Shown: positions 7,759 through 17,647, numbered from the stretch's first letter. The stretch: DNA of 64,000 nucleotides from Ignavibacteria bacterium (GCA_016844745.1 JAERMQ010000027.1:1-64000), one strand, 5' to 3'. A program made the numbers and translations. The notes: generated by a model not told the origin, from the sequence alone.

Positions 7759-8742
7759 ATGTTCAACCTAAATGAAAAAAATGTAAGCCCCCAACGCCGC
7801 GAATATATCGCACGTATCAACCGTGCTCTGGATTATATCGAAACCCGTTTGGCAGAACCGCTGACTCTCGCTGAAATTGCCTCTACAGCCAATTTCTCGG
7901 AATTTCACTTTGCCCGATTGTTCAAAGCGTTTATCGGAGAATCGCTCTACCAGTATGTTTTGAGACTCCGCATGGAACGCTCCGCTTTAGCTCTGTGCAA
8001 AAGACAGGAACAAAGCGTGATGGAAATTGGTTTCGATTACGGCTATACTTCTCCGTCGGCTTTTTCTAAAGCGTTTAAATCCTTTTTTGGAGTTTCGCCG
8101 AGCGAATGGCGTGAAAATCCAATATTTAGCAAGAATGGCAAAGAGAATAGCAAGAATGACGAATGTTCCGCACAAAAAAGCTATAATATTGCAAGAGTAA
8201 TTAATGCTGTTTCAACAAAACAAATTTGGAGTTTAAAAATGGAAAACAATTCTCTTGCAGTAAAAGTGGAAGTTCGCTATGTCGAAGCCATGAAAGTAGC
8301 TTATGTGCGCCATATCGGTCCCTACAAGGGAGATGAAAAATTATTCGAAGGCTTGTTTGGAAAACTGTTTGGCTGGGCAGGACCGCGCGGAATGATTCGA
8401 TTCCCCGAAACGAAAATGCTAACGATTTATCACGATAATCCAGAGTTGGTTGAAGATGACAAGCTGCGTATCAGTGTTTGCATTACCGTGCCTGATAGCG
8501 CCAAAGCCGACGGTGAAATAGGTATCATGAACATACCTGAAGGCAAGTATGCCGTAGCTGATTTTGAAATTTTGCCGACTCAATACGGAGATGCGTGGGA
8601 AGCGGTTTATAGCGGCTGGTTACCCGAAAGCGGTTACGTGCCGGACGATAGACTTTGTTTTGAAATGTATCATAACGATCCGAAAACACATCCTGATGGC
8701 AAACATATTGTTAGTATATTCGCGCCTGTGAAGCCGTTGTAA
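7759..8742 (+). CDS. AraC-family regulator with GyrI-like effector domain
   Basis: A 327-residue transcription regulator. Residues about 20-120 hold two helix-turn-helix motifs of the AraC/Rob type (LTLAEIASTANFSEFHFARL at 35-54 and SVMEIGFDYGYTSPSAFSKA at 86-105, ending with SPSEWR). After a linker, residues about 165-327 form a GyrI-like (SOUL/effector-binding) domain that usually binds small hydrophobic or cationic compounds. This architecture is common in regulators of drug or stress responses. The FadL-type porin gene lies 143 bp downstream on the same strand and could be a target; this is inference. The ribosome-binding site is weak. Confidence 0.92.
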   Translation: MFNLNEKNVSPQRREYIARINRALDYIETRLAEPLTLAEIASTANFSEFHFARLFKAFIGESLYQYVLRLRMERSALALCKRQEQSVMEIGFDYGYTSPSAFSKAFKSFFGVSPSEWRENPIFSKNGKENSKNDECSAQKSYNIARVINAVSTKQIWSLKMENNSLAVKVEVRYVEAMKVAYVRHIGPYKGDEKLFEGLFGKLFGWAGPRGMIRFPETKMLTIYHDNPELVEDDKLRISVCITVPDSAKADGEIGIMNIPEGKYAVADFEILPTQYGDAWEAVYSGWLPESGYVPDDRLCFEMYHNDPKTHPDGKHIVSIFAPVKPL

Positions 8743-8885
8743 ATATGAGCAGCGAATTGAACCCAAAGAATTCAGGTGCAAAATGAATACCGGATAATTC
8801 CTAAAAATAATTTGTTTTTATCAACTTAATTTATTAATTTCCTTAATATTAATGATAATTCTTTAATAATAAGAAAAAGGATTGT

Positions 8886-10136
8886 ATGAAGATTTTAATT
8901 CTCACTTTTTCAACTTTAATCATTCTTAACGGGAACCTATTCGCAGGAGGATTTCAGTTGAATGACCATAGTGCAAGGTCAGTTGCTATGGGATTCTCGA
9001 CGGTTGCCAATATCAGCGACCCGTCGGCTATTTATTATAATCCCGCATGTATCGCCTTCGATGCTGCCGAATTGAGCTTCTTGTTAGGCTCGAGTTATAT
9101 TATGCCCGGAGGGAAATTCACCGGAATCACTACCTTAAATGAACAGAAGACAACTTCCTTGGAAACATGGAATTTCCTTATTCCGAATTTCTTTGGTACT
9201 TGGCGGACACCTATTGAAGGATTATCATTTGGAGTTGGAGTATTTGTTCCGTTTGGATTAGGCACACGTTGGCCCTCCGATTGGGTAGGACGCTTTACCG
9301 CAGTTGAAACCTATTTACAGACGGTTGAAATTAATCCCAATTTGGCTTATAATTTCAAAATTGGGGATATTCCAATTTCAATTGCTGCCGGTTTTGGATA
9401 TGTTATTGGAAATGTGGAATTGAAGCGCAATCTTTCAACATTTAATCCTGAACCTATACTTCAGCTTAAAGGTGATGGTAACGGTACGACATTTAATGCC
9501 GGATTATCTGTCCAGCCTTGCGAAATGTTTAAATTCGGAGCTTCGTACAGGCATAATATTGAAATAGAATTTGAGGGTGATGTATCTTATGATAATATCA
9601 CCGGACTCGAATCGAAATTTCAGGAAGGAACAGGGAAAACGAAAATTAATCTCCCGAATGATTTTCGTTTTGGCATTGCCTATCAGGTAAGGAATGATTT
9701 ATGGGTCGAATTGGGGATAAATTATGTAGGGTGGTCTTCTTACGATACCTTGGCTATTAAATTTGATAAAGGACCCGGTGCGCCTGCAAGTACTTATGAA
9801 TCAAAAAACGCAAGATTATATAAAGACGTCATAACGTACCGTCTGGGAGCAGAATATAAATTCGACGAGTACTGCACTCTAAGATGCGGCGGATTTTACG
9901 ACCCTATGCCGGTCGAGGCTAAATACGTAGAACCAATGCTGCCCGAAGGAAACAGACTTGGCGGAAGTTTAGGATTTGGTTATTCAATAAATAAAACTCT
10001 TTCGCTCGATTTGGGATATATGGGGATTGTTGCAATGCAGACCGAATCCAAGGATGATACAAATCTAAGTAAATTCTCAGGAATTTATAATTCATGGGCT
10101 AATATTATTTCGTTGTCAATCAACGTGAAATTTTGA
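8886..10136 (+). CDS. OmpP1/FadL-family outer-membrane transporter
   Basis: Predicted 14-strand outer-membrane barrel for hydrophobic substrates such as long-chain fatty acids. A signal peptide (MKILILTFSTLIILNGNLFA) precedes GGFQLNDHSARSVAMG, the conserved N-terminal hatch segment, and SDPSAIYYNPAC, the FadL hallmark. The rest is rich in alternating aromatic/polar strands and ends in a C-terminal phenylalanine (SINVKF), as expected for a BAM substrate. The 416-residue length is normal. The next gene, a lipoprotein with an SGNH hydrolase domain, begins 11 bp later, so the two are probably an operon; such FadL-SGNH pairs are common in this phylum. Confidence 0.93.
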   Translation: MKILILTFSTLIILNGNLFAGGFQLNDHSARSVAMGFSTVANISDPSAIYYNPACIAFDAAELSFLLGSSYIMPGGKFTGITTLNEQKTTSLETWNFLIPNFFGTWRTPIEGLSFGVGVFVPFGLGTRWPSDWVGRFTAVETYLQTVEINPNLAYNFKIGDIPISIAAGFGYVIGNVELKRNLSTFNPEPILQLKGDGNGTTFNAGLSVQPCEMFKFGASYRHNIEIEFEGDVSYDNITGLESKFQEGTGKTKINLPNDFRFGIAYQVRNDLWVELGINYVGWSSYDTLAIKFDKGPGAPASTYESKNARLYKDVITYRLGAEYKFDEYCTLRCGGFYDPMPVEAKYVEPMLPEGNRLGGSLGFGYSINKTLSLDLGYMGIVAMQTESKDDTNLSKFSGIYNSWANIISLSINVKF

Positions 10137-10147
10137 GGAGTTCAATT

Positions 10148-11494
10148 ATGAAAAAAATAAATTTATTAATTCTTATCGCAGTAAGTATTCTGTTTATCAC
10201 TTCATGCGAACCAACAATCGACAATCCAATCGGTACGGGCAGTCTTGGCTCCCTGTCGACGAATAAAGACTCTTTGGTATATGTTGCCATTGGGAATAGC
10301 ATTACTGCCGGTTATATGGATGGCGCCGTATACTCCGAAGGTCAGAAATATAGCTTCCCTAATCTTCTGGCTACACAGTTGGGAATTACCAATTTCATAC
10401 AACCGGGTATTGAAGGAGAGGGTTTAGGCATGAGATTTAAGTTCAAAGGATTTACTTCAACAGGCTCGCCTATTCTCGATAAATTAATATTACCTGAAAT
10501 AAATGTAAGCAATGCTTCATATCCTAAACCATTCAATAATCTGGGTGTACCAGCGGCTATTGTTTATGATTTAATCGATACTGTGGAATTTGCGCAAAAG
10601 ACTTATGCATTAAAAAATCCCTTTTATTTTGCTGTTCTAAGGTTTGGAGATAAATACGGTAAATCAATCATTGACCAGGCAATCAAACTAAAACCATCAT
10701 TGATTACTTTGGAAATGGGCGCTAATGATGTGCTGCTTTATGCTACAACCGGTGGGACAATGTCAACAACTCAGGTAGGTGGGAAATATGTACCTACTCC
10801 TGCAACTGCTTTACTTGGATTGTATCAGGCAGCGCTGACTAAATTAACACAAGCCCTACCAAATACTAAAATATTATTATTTACAGTACCGGAAGTTACA
10901 AATGTACCATTCTTCAAAACAGTGCCCTGGAATGCATTAGTTCTTACTGACACGCTACAAGTTAAGGGTCTGAATGCAGCCTACAGTGGACTCTTCAAAT
11001 TCAATCTTGGAGCAAACGGATTTATTGCAGCAGACCCATATTCACAATATAAAATGAGGCAACTAAAGGCAGGTGATGCGGTTTTACTTCAAGTGCCACA
11101 GGATTCATTAGCGAAATTTTATATGGGTTCGAAGTATCCAATACCTAAACAATATGTTCTATTTGGAGATGAAATTGATACTGTAAAAAAAGCTGTGTCT
11201 GATTATAATGAAAAGATTAGAACATTAACGAGCATATCTCAAAACATTAAAATATTTGATTTGGATGATGTTTTCGTAAAATTACTAAGTTCAGGTTATC
11301 CTGTTCCCGGTTCAACTACTTTAAATGCGAGTTATATTGCCGGAGAATTATTCAGTACGGACGGCATACATCCAACCCCTCGCGGATATGGCGTTATAGC
11401 AAATGAATTGATTAAATTTATTAATACGAACTACGGTAGCGACATACCGCATGTCCGGTTGCAGAATCTTCCTGCAATCACGGTATATAAATAA
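10148..11494 (+). CDS. SGNH/GDSL-family hydrolase lipoprotein
   Basis: Predicted lipid-anchored esterase or lipase. The ATG at 10148 is chosen because GAGGAG lies about 8 bases upstream and the product then starts with a lipoprotein signal, MKKINLLILI to the lipobox FITSC with Cys20. Block I is AIGNSITAGY with the nucleophile Ser51 (GNS in place of GDS), block III is MGANDVL, and block V is DGIHP with D405 and H408. The 448 residues include an insertion common in Bacteroidota homologues. It is translationally close to the FadL porin, suggesting that it hydrolyses lipids taken up or presented by that porin. A strong terminator follows. Confidence 0.92.
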   Translation: MKKINLLILIAVSILFITSCEPTIDNPIGTGSLGSLSTNKDSLVYVAIGNSITAGYMDGAVYSEGQKYSFPNLLATQLGITNFIQPGIEGEGLGMRFKFKGFTSTGSPILDKLILPEINVSNASYPKPFNNLGVPAAIVYDLIDTVEFAQKTYALKNPFYFAVLRFGDKYGKSIIDQAIKLKPSLITLEMGANDVLLYATTGGTMSTTQVGGKYVPTPATALLGLYQAALTKLTQALPNTKILLFTVPEVTNVPFFKTVPWNALVLTDTLQVKGLNAAYSGLFKFNLGANGFIAADPYSQYKMRQLKAGDAVLLQVPQDSLAKFYMGSKYPIPKQYVLFGDEIDTVKKAVSDYNEKIRTLTSISQNIKIFDLDDVFVKLLSSGYPVPGSTTLNASYIAGELFSTDGIHPTPRGYGVIANELIKFINTNYGSDIPHVRLQNLPAITVYK

Positions 11495-11509
11495 TTTTGT
11501 ATTAGAATA

Positions 11510-11556
11510 AAAACACAGCCATTCGATATTTGATGAATATTGGATGGCTGTGTTTT
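11510..11556 (+). terminator. Intrinsic terminator after the porin-lipase operon
   Basis: A 21-bp stem (AAAACACAGCC arm against GGCTGTGTTTT) with two mismatches or wobbles and a short loop ends in TTTT. It starts 16 bp after the stop codon of the SGNH gene. Confidence 0.85.
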
Positions 11557-11580
11557 ATAAAATTGAAATGACAAATTCAA

Positions 11581-11671
11581 GAGAAATCCCCCCTACCCCC
11601 CTTTTTCAAAGGGGGATTGAAGAATATTTTTCTTATCCCCCTTTGAAAAAGGGGGGTAGGGGGGATTTCTC
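11581..11671. repeat. 91-bp palindrome with perfect 36-bp arms
   Basis: Arms beginning GAGAAATCCCCCC and ending GGGGGGATTTCTC are exactly complementary around a 19-nt AT-rich loop. Same family as 1-58. It lies just after a true terminator, so a terminator role is unnecessary. Confidence 0.92.
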
Positions 11672-11689
11672 AACTTAGAAATTGTTGCT

Positions 11690-11795
11690 ATTTTGTGAAT
11701 CCAGAAAAATCTGTCATTGGTAACTTGTTTCAGAATCCATAATCCGCATGGGAACTGGATTCTTCACTTCGTTCAGAATGACATTTTTTTTATTT
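11690..11795. repeat. Half copy of the GAATCC...GAACGAAG element
   Basis: GTCATTGGTAACTTG, CAGAATCCATAA and GGATTCTTCACTTCGTTCAG recur in the elements at 28233-28362 and 14160-14229. The remaining sequence to 11908 is AT-rich and has no gene. Confidence 0.6.
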
Positions 11796-11908
11796 TCAAT
11801 GTTTTTCAGTGATTGCAAAAAGATATTTTTTTATTTTTAGATAATATTTGTAATTTAGTATGGACTTAATAAATAAATGATTTGATAATTATATAGGAAT
11901 AAATATAT

Positions 11909-12400
11909 ATGAAAAATATTGCTTTCGAAATCAAATGGGCAATCTATTTTTTTGTTATGATGCTTTTTTGGATGCTTTTAGAAAAAATATTCGGTCTTCA
12001 CAGTACGAATATTGACAAACATCCCATTTTTACTAACTTCATTGCCATTCCTGCTATAATGATTTATGTATTTGCTTTTCGGGACAAAAGAAAAAATTAT
12101 TACAATGGTGAGATGTCCTATAAACAAGGTGTCATTACAGGTTCGATTATTACCTTAATTGTAACTGTTTTTAGTCCACTGGTCCAATATATTACTTCCA
12201 CAATAATAACTCCCGAATATTTTCCTAATGCAATTAAATATACCGTTGAAACCGGCAAAATGACCCAGCAAGCTGCTGAGGATTATTTTAATTTAAACAA
12301 TTACATTGTGCAGGGATTAATCGGTACACCTGTTATGGGACTTGTAACTACATTGATTGTAGCAATATTTACAAGGAAAAAAGCTAAGAAAGTTGAATAA
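11909..12400 (+). CDS. DUF4199 family membrane protein
   Basis: A 163-residue integral membrane protein with about four hydrophobic helices (roughly 11-29, 44-57, 74-96, 136-153) and a basic C-terminus (RKKAKKVE). The extracytoplasmic loop with YFPNAIKYTVETGKM and the layout match DUF4199 proteins of Bacteroidota, whose function is unknown. It is the first gene of a likely three-gene operon: a methyltransferase starts 20 bp after its stop and an unknown toroid protein 14 bp after that. Confidence 0.85.
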   Translation: MKNIAFEIKWAIYFFVMMLFWMLLEKIFGLHSTNIDKHPIFTNFIAIPAIMIYVFAFRDKRKNYYNGEMSYKQGVITGSIITLIVTVFSPLVQYITSTIITPEYFPNAIKYTVETGKMTQQAAEDYFNLNNYIVQGLIGTPVMGLVTTLIVAIFTRKKAKKVE

Positions 12401-12420
12401 AACTGATCTCTTATTAGAAA

Positions 12421-13182
12421 ATGAAACAATGGTACGAAACATTATTCGAGAATTACGGCTTGAAATATGATAATGAAATTTTCACTCAAGGTACAATTGG
12501 AGAATGTGACTTTATAGAAGCCGAAATTGATTATAATAAACAAGCCCGAATTCTCGATATCGGTTGCGGAACAGGTCGCCATTCTATTGAACTTGCAAAA
12601 AGAGGTTATAAAATAACCGGTATCGATTTATCGGAGTCATTATTAATTCGGGCGAAGCAGAAAGCTGAAGAATTTGATGTGCAGGTCGAATTCATTCAAT
12701 ATGACGCAAGAAATTTACCTTTCTCAAGTGAATTTGACCTGGCGATTATGATTTGCGAAGGCGCTTTTCCCTTAATGGAAACCGATGAAATGAATTACCT
12801 GATAATGCAAAATGCGGCTAAGTCACTTAAAGAAAATGGGAAATTGATTTTCACAACTTTAAACGGATTGTTCCCGCTATTCCACTCGGTTAAGGATTTT
12901 CTTGAATCTCACAAAGAAGAAGGAAATGCCGAATATCATCAGAATTCATTTGATTTAATGACATTCAGGGATACGAGTATTACGACGATTGAAGATGATT
13001 CGGGTAATAAAAAAGATTTGGATTGCAATGAAAGATACTATGTCCCGTCGGAAATAACATGGCTGCTGAAGTCGCTGAATTTTAAGAAAATCGATATTTA
13101 TGGCGCTAAGTTAGGCGCATTCAGCAGAAATGATAAACTTACAACCGAGGATTTTGAAATGTTGGTTATAGCTGAGAAATAA
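12421..13182 (+). CDS. Class I SAM-dependent methyltransferase
   Basis: A 253-residue cytoplasmic methyltransferase of unknown substrate. The Rossmann motif ILDIGCGTGRHS is at about residues 44-55, followed by the acidic strand end TGIDLSE at about 66-72, with a third conserved segment around FDLAIMICEGAFPLM. The C-terminal half holds a beta-rich lid. It resembles general small-molecule methyltransferases (methyltransferase_25 type). It sits between a DUF4199 gene and the 13197 gene with short gaps, so co-expression is likely. Confidence 0.88.
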   Translation: MKQWYETLFENYGLKYDNEIFTQGTIGECDFIEAEIDYNKQARILDIGCGTGRHSIELAKRGYKITGIDLSESLLIRAKQKAEEFDVQVEFIQYDARNLPFSSEFDLAIMICEGAFPLMETDEMNYLIMQNAAKSLKENGKLIFTTLNGLFPLFHSVKDFLESHKEEGNAEYHQNSFDLMTFRDTSITTIEDDSGNKKDLDCNERYYVPSEITWLLKSLNFKKIDIYGAKLGAFSRNDKLTTEDFEMLVIAEK

Positions 13183-13196
13183 CTTGTTATACCGGA

Positions 13197-14129
13197 ATGA
13201 TTGATAACTCCTTAATAGAATGGTTACTTGAAGGCGATGTTGCTATTCAATATCAGGTTTGGCGCGATTTATTGAAAGAAGATAAGCCTGATTTGAAAGA
13301 AAGAATTTCAGAGGAAGGCTGGGGTGTAAAATTTCTTTCGTTACGGAAAAATAATGAGCATTGGGGAAAAGGATTCTATCAACCCAAATGGATATCTTCA
13401 CACTATACATTATTAGACCTGAAAAATCTCTCAATTTCAAATGATATTAAAGAAATTAAATCAACAATAAATAAAATATTACGTGAAGAAAGAGGGAGGG
13501 ATGGGGGTATAAATCCTTCAAGATTATTATCGAATAGTGATGTTTGTATAAATGGAATGTTTTTGAATTATGCCACATATTTTGCAATTAATGAAAATGA
13601 TTTAAAATTCATAGTTGACTTTTTAATAGTGAATCAAATGCCGGACCGAGGATATAATTGTCGGTCGAACAGGAGCGGAGCATCGCACAGTTCATTGCAT
13701 ACGACTTTATCGGTTATTGAAGGGATTTTGGAATACAGGCAGAATGGATACACATACAGATTAAATGAATTAATGAAGGCAGAAGCAGAGTCACGGGAAT
13801 TTATTTTGCAGCATAAGCTGTTCCGTTCGCACAGAACCGGTGAAATTATCGATAGAAAAATGTTAATGCTTTCCTATCCTTCACGCTGGAAATATGATAT
13901 ATTAAGGGCTTTGGACTATTTTCAATTTGCCGGAGTGGAATATGATGAACGAATGCAGGATGCACTCGATGTTTTAATAAAGAAAAGACGTTCGGATAAT
14001 AAATGGGCTATTCAAGCCAAGCATCCCGGTCAAATCCACTTTGAAATGGAGCCTACCGGCAAACCCAGCAGATGGAATACCTTAAGAGCCTTAAGAGTAT
14101 TAAATCACTTCGGATTAATTGAAGAATAA
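13197..14129 (+). CDS. Uncharacterised protein with prenyltransferase-like alpha-toroid features
   Basis: This 310-residue soluble protein has repeated helical segments with the spacing of terpene cyclase/prenyltransferase-type alpha-alpha toroids, for example CINGMFLNYATYF, MPDRGYNCR...SSLHTTLSVIEGI and WNTLRALRVL. It lacks an evident catalytic DxDD or QW-repeat pattern, so a non-enzymatic or undefined role is as likely. I recognise it only as a conserved hypothetical protein of this kind. It follows the methyltransferase by 14 bp and ends the operon; a palindromic repeat lies downstream. Confidence 0.7.
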   Translation: MIDNSLIEWLLEGDVAIQYQVWRDLLKEDKPDLKERISEEGWGVKFLSLRKNNEHWGKGFYQPKWISSHYTLLDLKNLSISNDIKEIKSTINKILREERGRDGGINPSRLLSNSDVCINGMFLNYATYFAINENDLKFIVDFLIVNQMPDRGYNCRSNRSGASHSSLHTTLSVIEGILEYRQNGYTYRLNELMKAEAESREFILQHKLFRSHRTGEIIDRKMLMLSYPSRWKYDILRALDYFQFAGVEYDERMQDALDVLIKKRRSDNKWAIQAKHPGQIHFEMEPTGKPSRWNTLRALRVLNHFGLIEE

Positions 14130-14159
14130 AATTAAGAGGGTAAAATAATATATAAAATT

Positions 14160-14229
14160 GTCATTCTGAGTAAAGCGAAGAATCCAGTCCCAATGCTTCT
14201 TCTGGATTCTTCGCTCCGCTCTGAATGAC
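14160..14229. repeat. Compact 70-bp inverted repeat (GTCATTCTGAG...CTGAATGAC)
   Basis: Arms GTCATTCTGAGTAAAGCGAAG and CTTCGCTCCGCTCTGAATGAC pair almost fully around a CAGTCCCAATGCTTCTTCTG loop region. It may also stop transcription of the operon ending at 14129. From 14230 to 14436 there is only AT-rich sequence with a GAAACAGTCTC half-element. Confidence 0.85.
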
Positions 14230-14436
14230 TTTCTTGTTGACTTTTGAAACAGTCTCCCCCTTTATTAGCGATTCTGGGGATTCCGGATACCCGTGGAAAG
14301 TCAGTTCAAGAAACTACTTAAATATAATCTTCTTCCTATTTAATCACCATGTTTTAACTATTATTATTACAAATATTTTTTATATTTTTGTAAATATATT
14401 TAAACACTAAAGTTAGCAACAAAATTAAAGAAGAAA

Positions 14437-15213
14437 ATGAACGATTTGGAAAAGTATTTCAGCCAAAACACCGGCAGGCTTATTGGTAAATGGATGCATT
14501 ATTTCGATATTTACGACAGGCATTTTGCAAGATTCAGGGATACTGATGTAACTATTCTTGAGATTGGAATTTTTCAGGGTGGAAGTTTGCAGATGTGGAA
14601 GAATTATTTCGGTCCGAAGGCTAAAATCTATGGTATCGATATTAATCCTGAATGTAAGGCATTGGAAGAAGATAATATAAAAATATTTATTGGTTCCCAG
14701 TCTGACAGAAAGTTTTTAAGGGATATCAAAAATACTATCCCACCGATTGATATATTAATTGATGATGGCGGGCATACCATGCGTCAGCAAATTGTTACTT
14801 TCGAGGAATTATTCCCGCATGTGAAAGAAAATGGTGTTTATTTATGTGAGGACATACATACTTCATATTGGGTGAAATATGGCGGGGGTTACAAAAGACG
14901 AGGCACATTTATTGAATACAGCAAAAAATTTATTGACTTATTAAATGCACATCATTCGGAGCAAAGGGCTTTAAAAGTAACGAAGTTTACCGAAAGTGTC
15001 GATTCACTGCATTATTATGATAGTGTATTAGTGATTGAGAAACGGAACAGGGAAAAACCTCATGCAGAGATGACCGGGCAAGCCAGTTTTCAGGACCCGG
15101 ACGAGTTACGGAGTGAATCCGAAAAAGCCAGGCGTAGAAGGGGCAGGAAGTTCATTAATGCAATTAATTCGGTAGCCCGGTTTTTTAGACTGCCGAATAT
15201 TATCAAAAGGTAG
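14437..15213 (+). CDS. SAM-dependent methyltransferase of the CmcI/MycE-like type
   Basis: A 258-residue protein with the class I motif LEIGIFQGGSLQMW (41-54), AKIYGIDINPEC (62-73) and IDILIDDGGHTM (about 104-115). This pattern belongs to the cephalosporin-hydroxylase-like and macrolide/rhamnosyl O-methyltransferase group, where the aspartates bind a divalent metal. A sugar or small-molecule O-methylation role is therefore likely, but the substrate is unknown. The C-terminus is strongly basic (ARRRRGRKF). The gene is isolated from other glycosylation genes. Confidence 0.8.
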   Translation: MNDLEKYFSQNTGRLIGKWMHYFDIYDRHFARFRDTDVTILEIGIFQGGSLQMWKNYFGPKAKIYGIDINPECKALEEDNIKIFIGSQSDRKFLRDIKNTIPPIDILIDDGGHTMRQQIVTFEELFPHVKENGVYLCEDIHTSYWVKYGGGYKRRGTFIEYSKKFIDLLNAHHSEQRALKVTKFTESVDSLHYYDSVLVIEKRNREKPHAEMTGQASFQDPDELRSESEKARRRRGRKFINAINSVARFFRLPNIIKR

Positions 15214-15479
15214 TGACTTTAATATTGTAAGAATTTGAATTTAGCGCTACCGCCAGAACCGAAGTGCGTCCTATCAAGTCCGCTGAAAAAAGACAGGGTT
15301 TGTGTATCCGATTGGGAATGTGGAATGAAATCAGGTAAGTACAAATAAAAAGTAATAAACGAAGTTTTAACTTTTTAATATTATAAAAATTTCGTAAGTT
15401 AAAGAAATATATATAGTAAATTTATTGATTATTATGTAATGAAATTGAGATTTCTAAGTTAATCTGAAATAAAACCAAA

Positions 15480-17558
15480 ATGGCTGTAAACATAAGAATC
15501 AAAGGAAATAAAGATACAAACGAATATAAAGATGCTTTAGTACTTAAACAAATCTTTGAAAATGAATTTGCTAATAAGGACACAAAAGGTGAAATTTTAA
15601 TAATAAGTAATGCAATCCTATTTGGACAGGAAGTAAAAGATGTTGATTTAATTGTTTTAGGGAATTTTGAAAAATATAGTTGCAAAATAAAATCTAAAGC
15701 CGAAACAGGTACATATAATAATAAACAAGAATTGCCTTTAGAAGAAAGATTAGTTTTTATCAACAGCTTTTGCTTTGTAATTGAAACAAAAGGGCATAGA
15801 GCAGAGGATATTCAATTAAACGGTGTTCATCTTTTAGTCCGATATAATGATAACCTACATGATGCTACAACTCAAAGTGAAAAGCAAAAATATTCTTTAT
15901 CGTGTTATTTTAAAGACCGATTAAATTTTACACCCTACATTTTTAATTTCATTTGGTTTCGAAATATCAGTTGGAATAGTATAAAACAACTCTTAGGTGA
16001 TAACGAAAATGTCTTGAATAAGCATAATTATTTACCGAATACATTTTCTACTCAGTTTTTATTCCAGCTAGCATGTGTACAAGGAACTCCATACACTCCC
16101 ATTGATAAAAATACCAACACCTTAAAAGGATACTCTATTTTCAAATGTTTAAAATATAAAGAGAGTTTTAATTTAAATGAAATGCACTCAATATTTGATT
16201 TATTTGAGAAAGTCAAAGAAGGTGTTGGTCAGTTAACAAGAAAGAAAATAGAACAAATAACCAAAAAGTTACTTGACGAACAGAAATATGCACAAGCTGT
16301 AGGAGAAAAATTTGTAATTATTTCAGGACGTGCAGGTACTGGTAAAACAATAAAGTTACTTAGGATCGCTTGCGATTTGGCTATATCCAAGGGTGGAAGA
16401 TGTTTAATACTTACTTATAATCACGCATTAGTTAGTGACATCAAAAGAACCCTTGCTTTAGCCGGTATACCGGATGGAATTGATAACCACACGGTACAAA
16501 TTACAACGCTTCATAAATTTTTTTATGAACTTTTAATAGGATTTGGGATTGTAAAAAATCTTGAGAATCCAGAGGAAGATGTAAAATATATCGCAGACTA
16601 TTTAAAAAGATATAAGGATTATTTAAAAGAGCTTTATGACTATATTGATACAGGTTTAATTCAGGAAAAAGAAATACAAGAATTAATGCATAACAGACAC
16701 GACAAAGTTGCTTGGGATTATGTTTTGATTGATGAATCCCAGGACTGGAGCGATTCTGAAAAGTTAATTATTTTTAGAATATTCGGAATGGAAAAAATAA
16801 TTATCGCTGATGGCATTGACCAATTAATCAGGTCTCAAAAAAAATGTAATTGGATTAGTGGTTTAAAAAAGGATATTGATTTCAGAATAACACATGAAAA
16901 AAAGGGGCTTCGCCAAGAAGTAAATTTAGTATCATTTGTTAATTCTTATGCCAAAGAAATAGGGATTTACTGGGAGATAGAGCCAAAACAAGAATTGATT
17001 GGAGGGAAAATCATTATTTCAACCAAAGAATATTCTAGAGAATTACATCAAAAGGAATTATCAAGATGTAAGGAATTTGGAAATGCTGAATATGAAATGA
17101 TGTTTTTAGTTCCCCCAAAACTTGTCAATGTTGCAAAAACACCAAATGGTGAAGAACGTAGTTTTAAATTAATAAATGAGTTTGAACAGATGGGAATCAA
17201 GATTTGGGATAGTACATCCAAAGATTTAAGAACTCAATATGTAGTTGACCTTTCTCAACATAGGTTATTGCAATACGAGTCTTGCAGGGGACTTGAAGGC
17301 TGGACGGTTGTTTGTTTAGAATTAGATGAATTTATTAAATACAAAATGGATACATTCACAGAACCTGAGAAGGACGAGTTAAGATTAGAAACCTTCCAAG
17401 AACAAAGGGACAATTTTGTTTACCTTTGGTCATTAATTCCTTTAACTCGGGCTATTGACACTATAATTATTACTATAAAAAATAAAGACAGCGTGGTTGG
17501 ACATGCTCTAAGACGTGTTTACGAGCAAAATCCCGACTTTATTCAATGGATAGAGTGA
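15480..17558 (+). CDS. NERD-like nuclease / superfamily 1 helicase fusion
   Basis: A 692-residue protein. Residues about 10-135 resemble a nuclease-related (NERD, PD-(D/E)XK-like) domain, with DVDLIVL (55-61) and the core VIETKGH (100-106; E102, K104). A UvrD/DUF2075-type helicase core follows: Walker A SGRAGTGKT (about 282-290), Walker B LIDESQDW (about 416-423) and LTRAIDTI near the C-terminus. Such fusions are typical of defence or DNA-repair loci. It opens an AT-rich island of nuclease and ATPase genes (15.4-21.1 kb), 148 bp upstream of an AAA ATPase that has its own promoter. The target is unknown; defence is inferred from context. Confidence 0.85.
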   Translation: MAVNIRIKGNKDTNEYKDALVLKQIFENEFANKDTKGEILIISNAILFGQEVKDVDLIVLGNFEKYSCKIKSKAETGTYNNKQELPLEERLVFINSFCFVIETKGHRAEDIQLNGVHLLVRYNDNLHDATTQSEKQKYSLSCYFKDRLNFTPYIFNFIWFRNISWNSIKQLLGDNENVLNKHNYLPNTFSTQFLFQLACVQGTPYTPIDKNTNTLKGYSIFKCLKYKESFNLNEMHSIFDLFEKVKEGVGQLTRKKIEQITKKLLDEQKYAQAVGEKFVIISGRAGTGKTIKLLRIACDLAISKGGRCLILTYNHALVSDIKRTLALAGIPDGIDNHTVQITTLHKFFYELLIGFGIVKNLENPEEDVKYIADYLKRYKDYLKELYDYIDTGLIQEKEIQELMHNRHDKVAWDYVLIDESQDWSDSEKLIIFRIFGMEKIIIADGIDQLIRSQKKCNWISGLKKDIDFRITHEKKGLRQEVNLVSFVNSYAKEIGIYWEIEPKQELIGGKIIISTKEYSRELHQKELSRCKEFGNAEYEMMFLVPPKLVNVAKTPNGEERSFKLINEFEQMGIKIWDSTSKDLRTQYVVDLSQHRLLQYESCRGLEGWTVVCLELDEFIKYKMDTFTEPEKDELRLETFQEQRDNFVYLWSLIPLTRAIDTIIITIKNKDSVVGHALRRVYEQNPDFIQWIE

Positions 17559-17647
17559 CATTATAAGAAATACTAATGTAATATCTGTTTATTTAAAACA
17601 ACCAAATTAGCCTTTAAAAATTCAATTTAAAATTGCAATAAAATAAA

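Noticed and set aside
14225-14410. Plus-strand frame after the toroid gene
   Set aside because: It starts in a palindromic repeat and runs through AT-rich spacer with no recognisable protein.
15236-15345. GC-rich patch with an open frame reading ALPPEPKCVL...
   Set aside because: No start codon or known family; it could be a gene fragment or repeat, but nothing supports a call.
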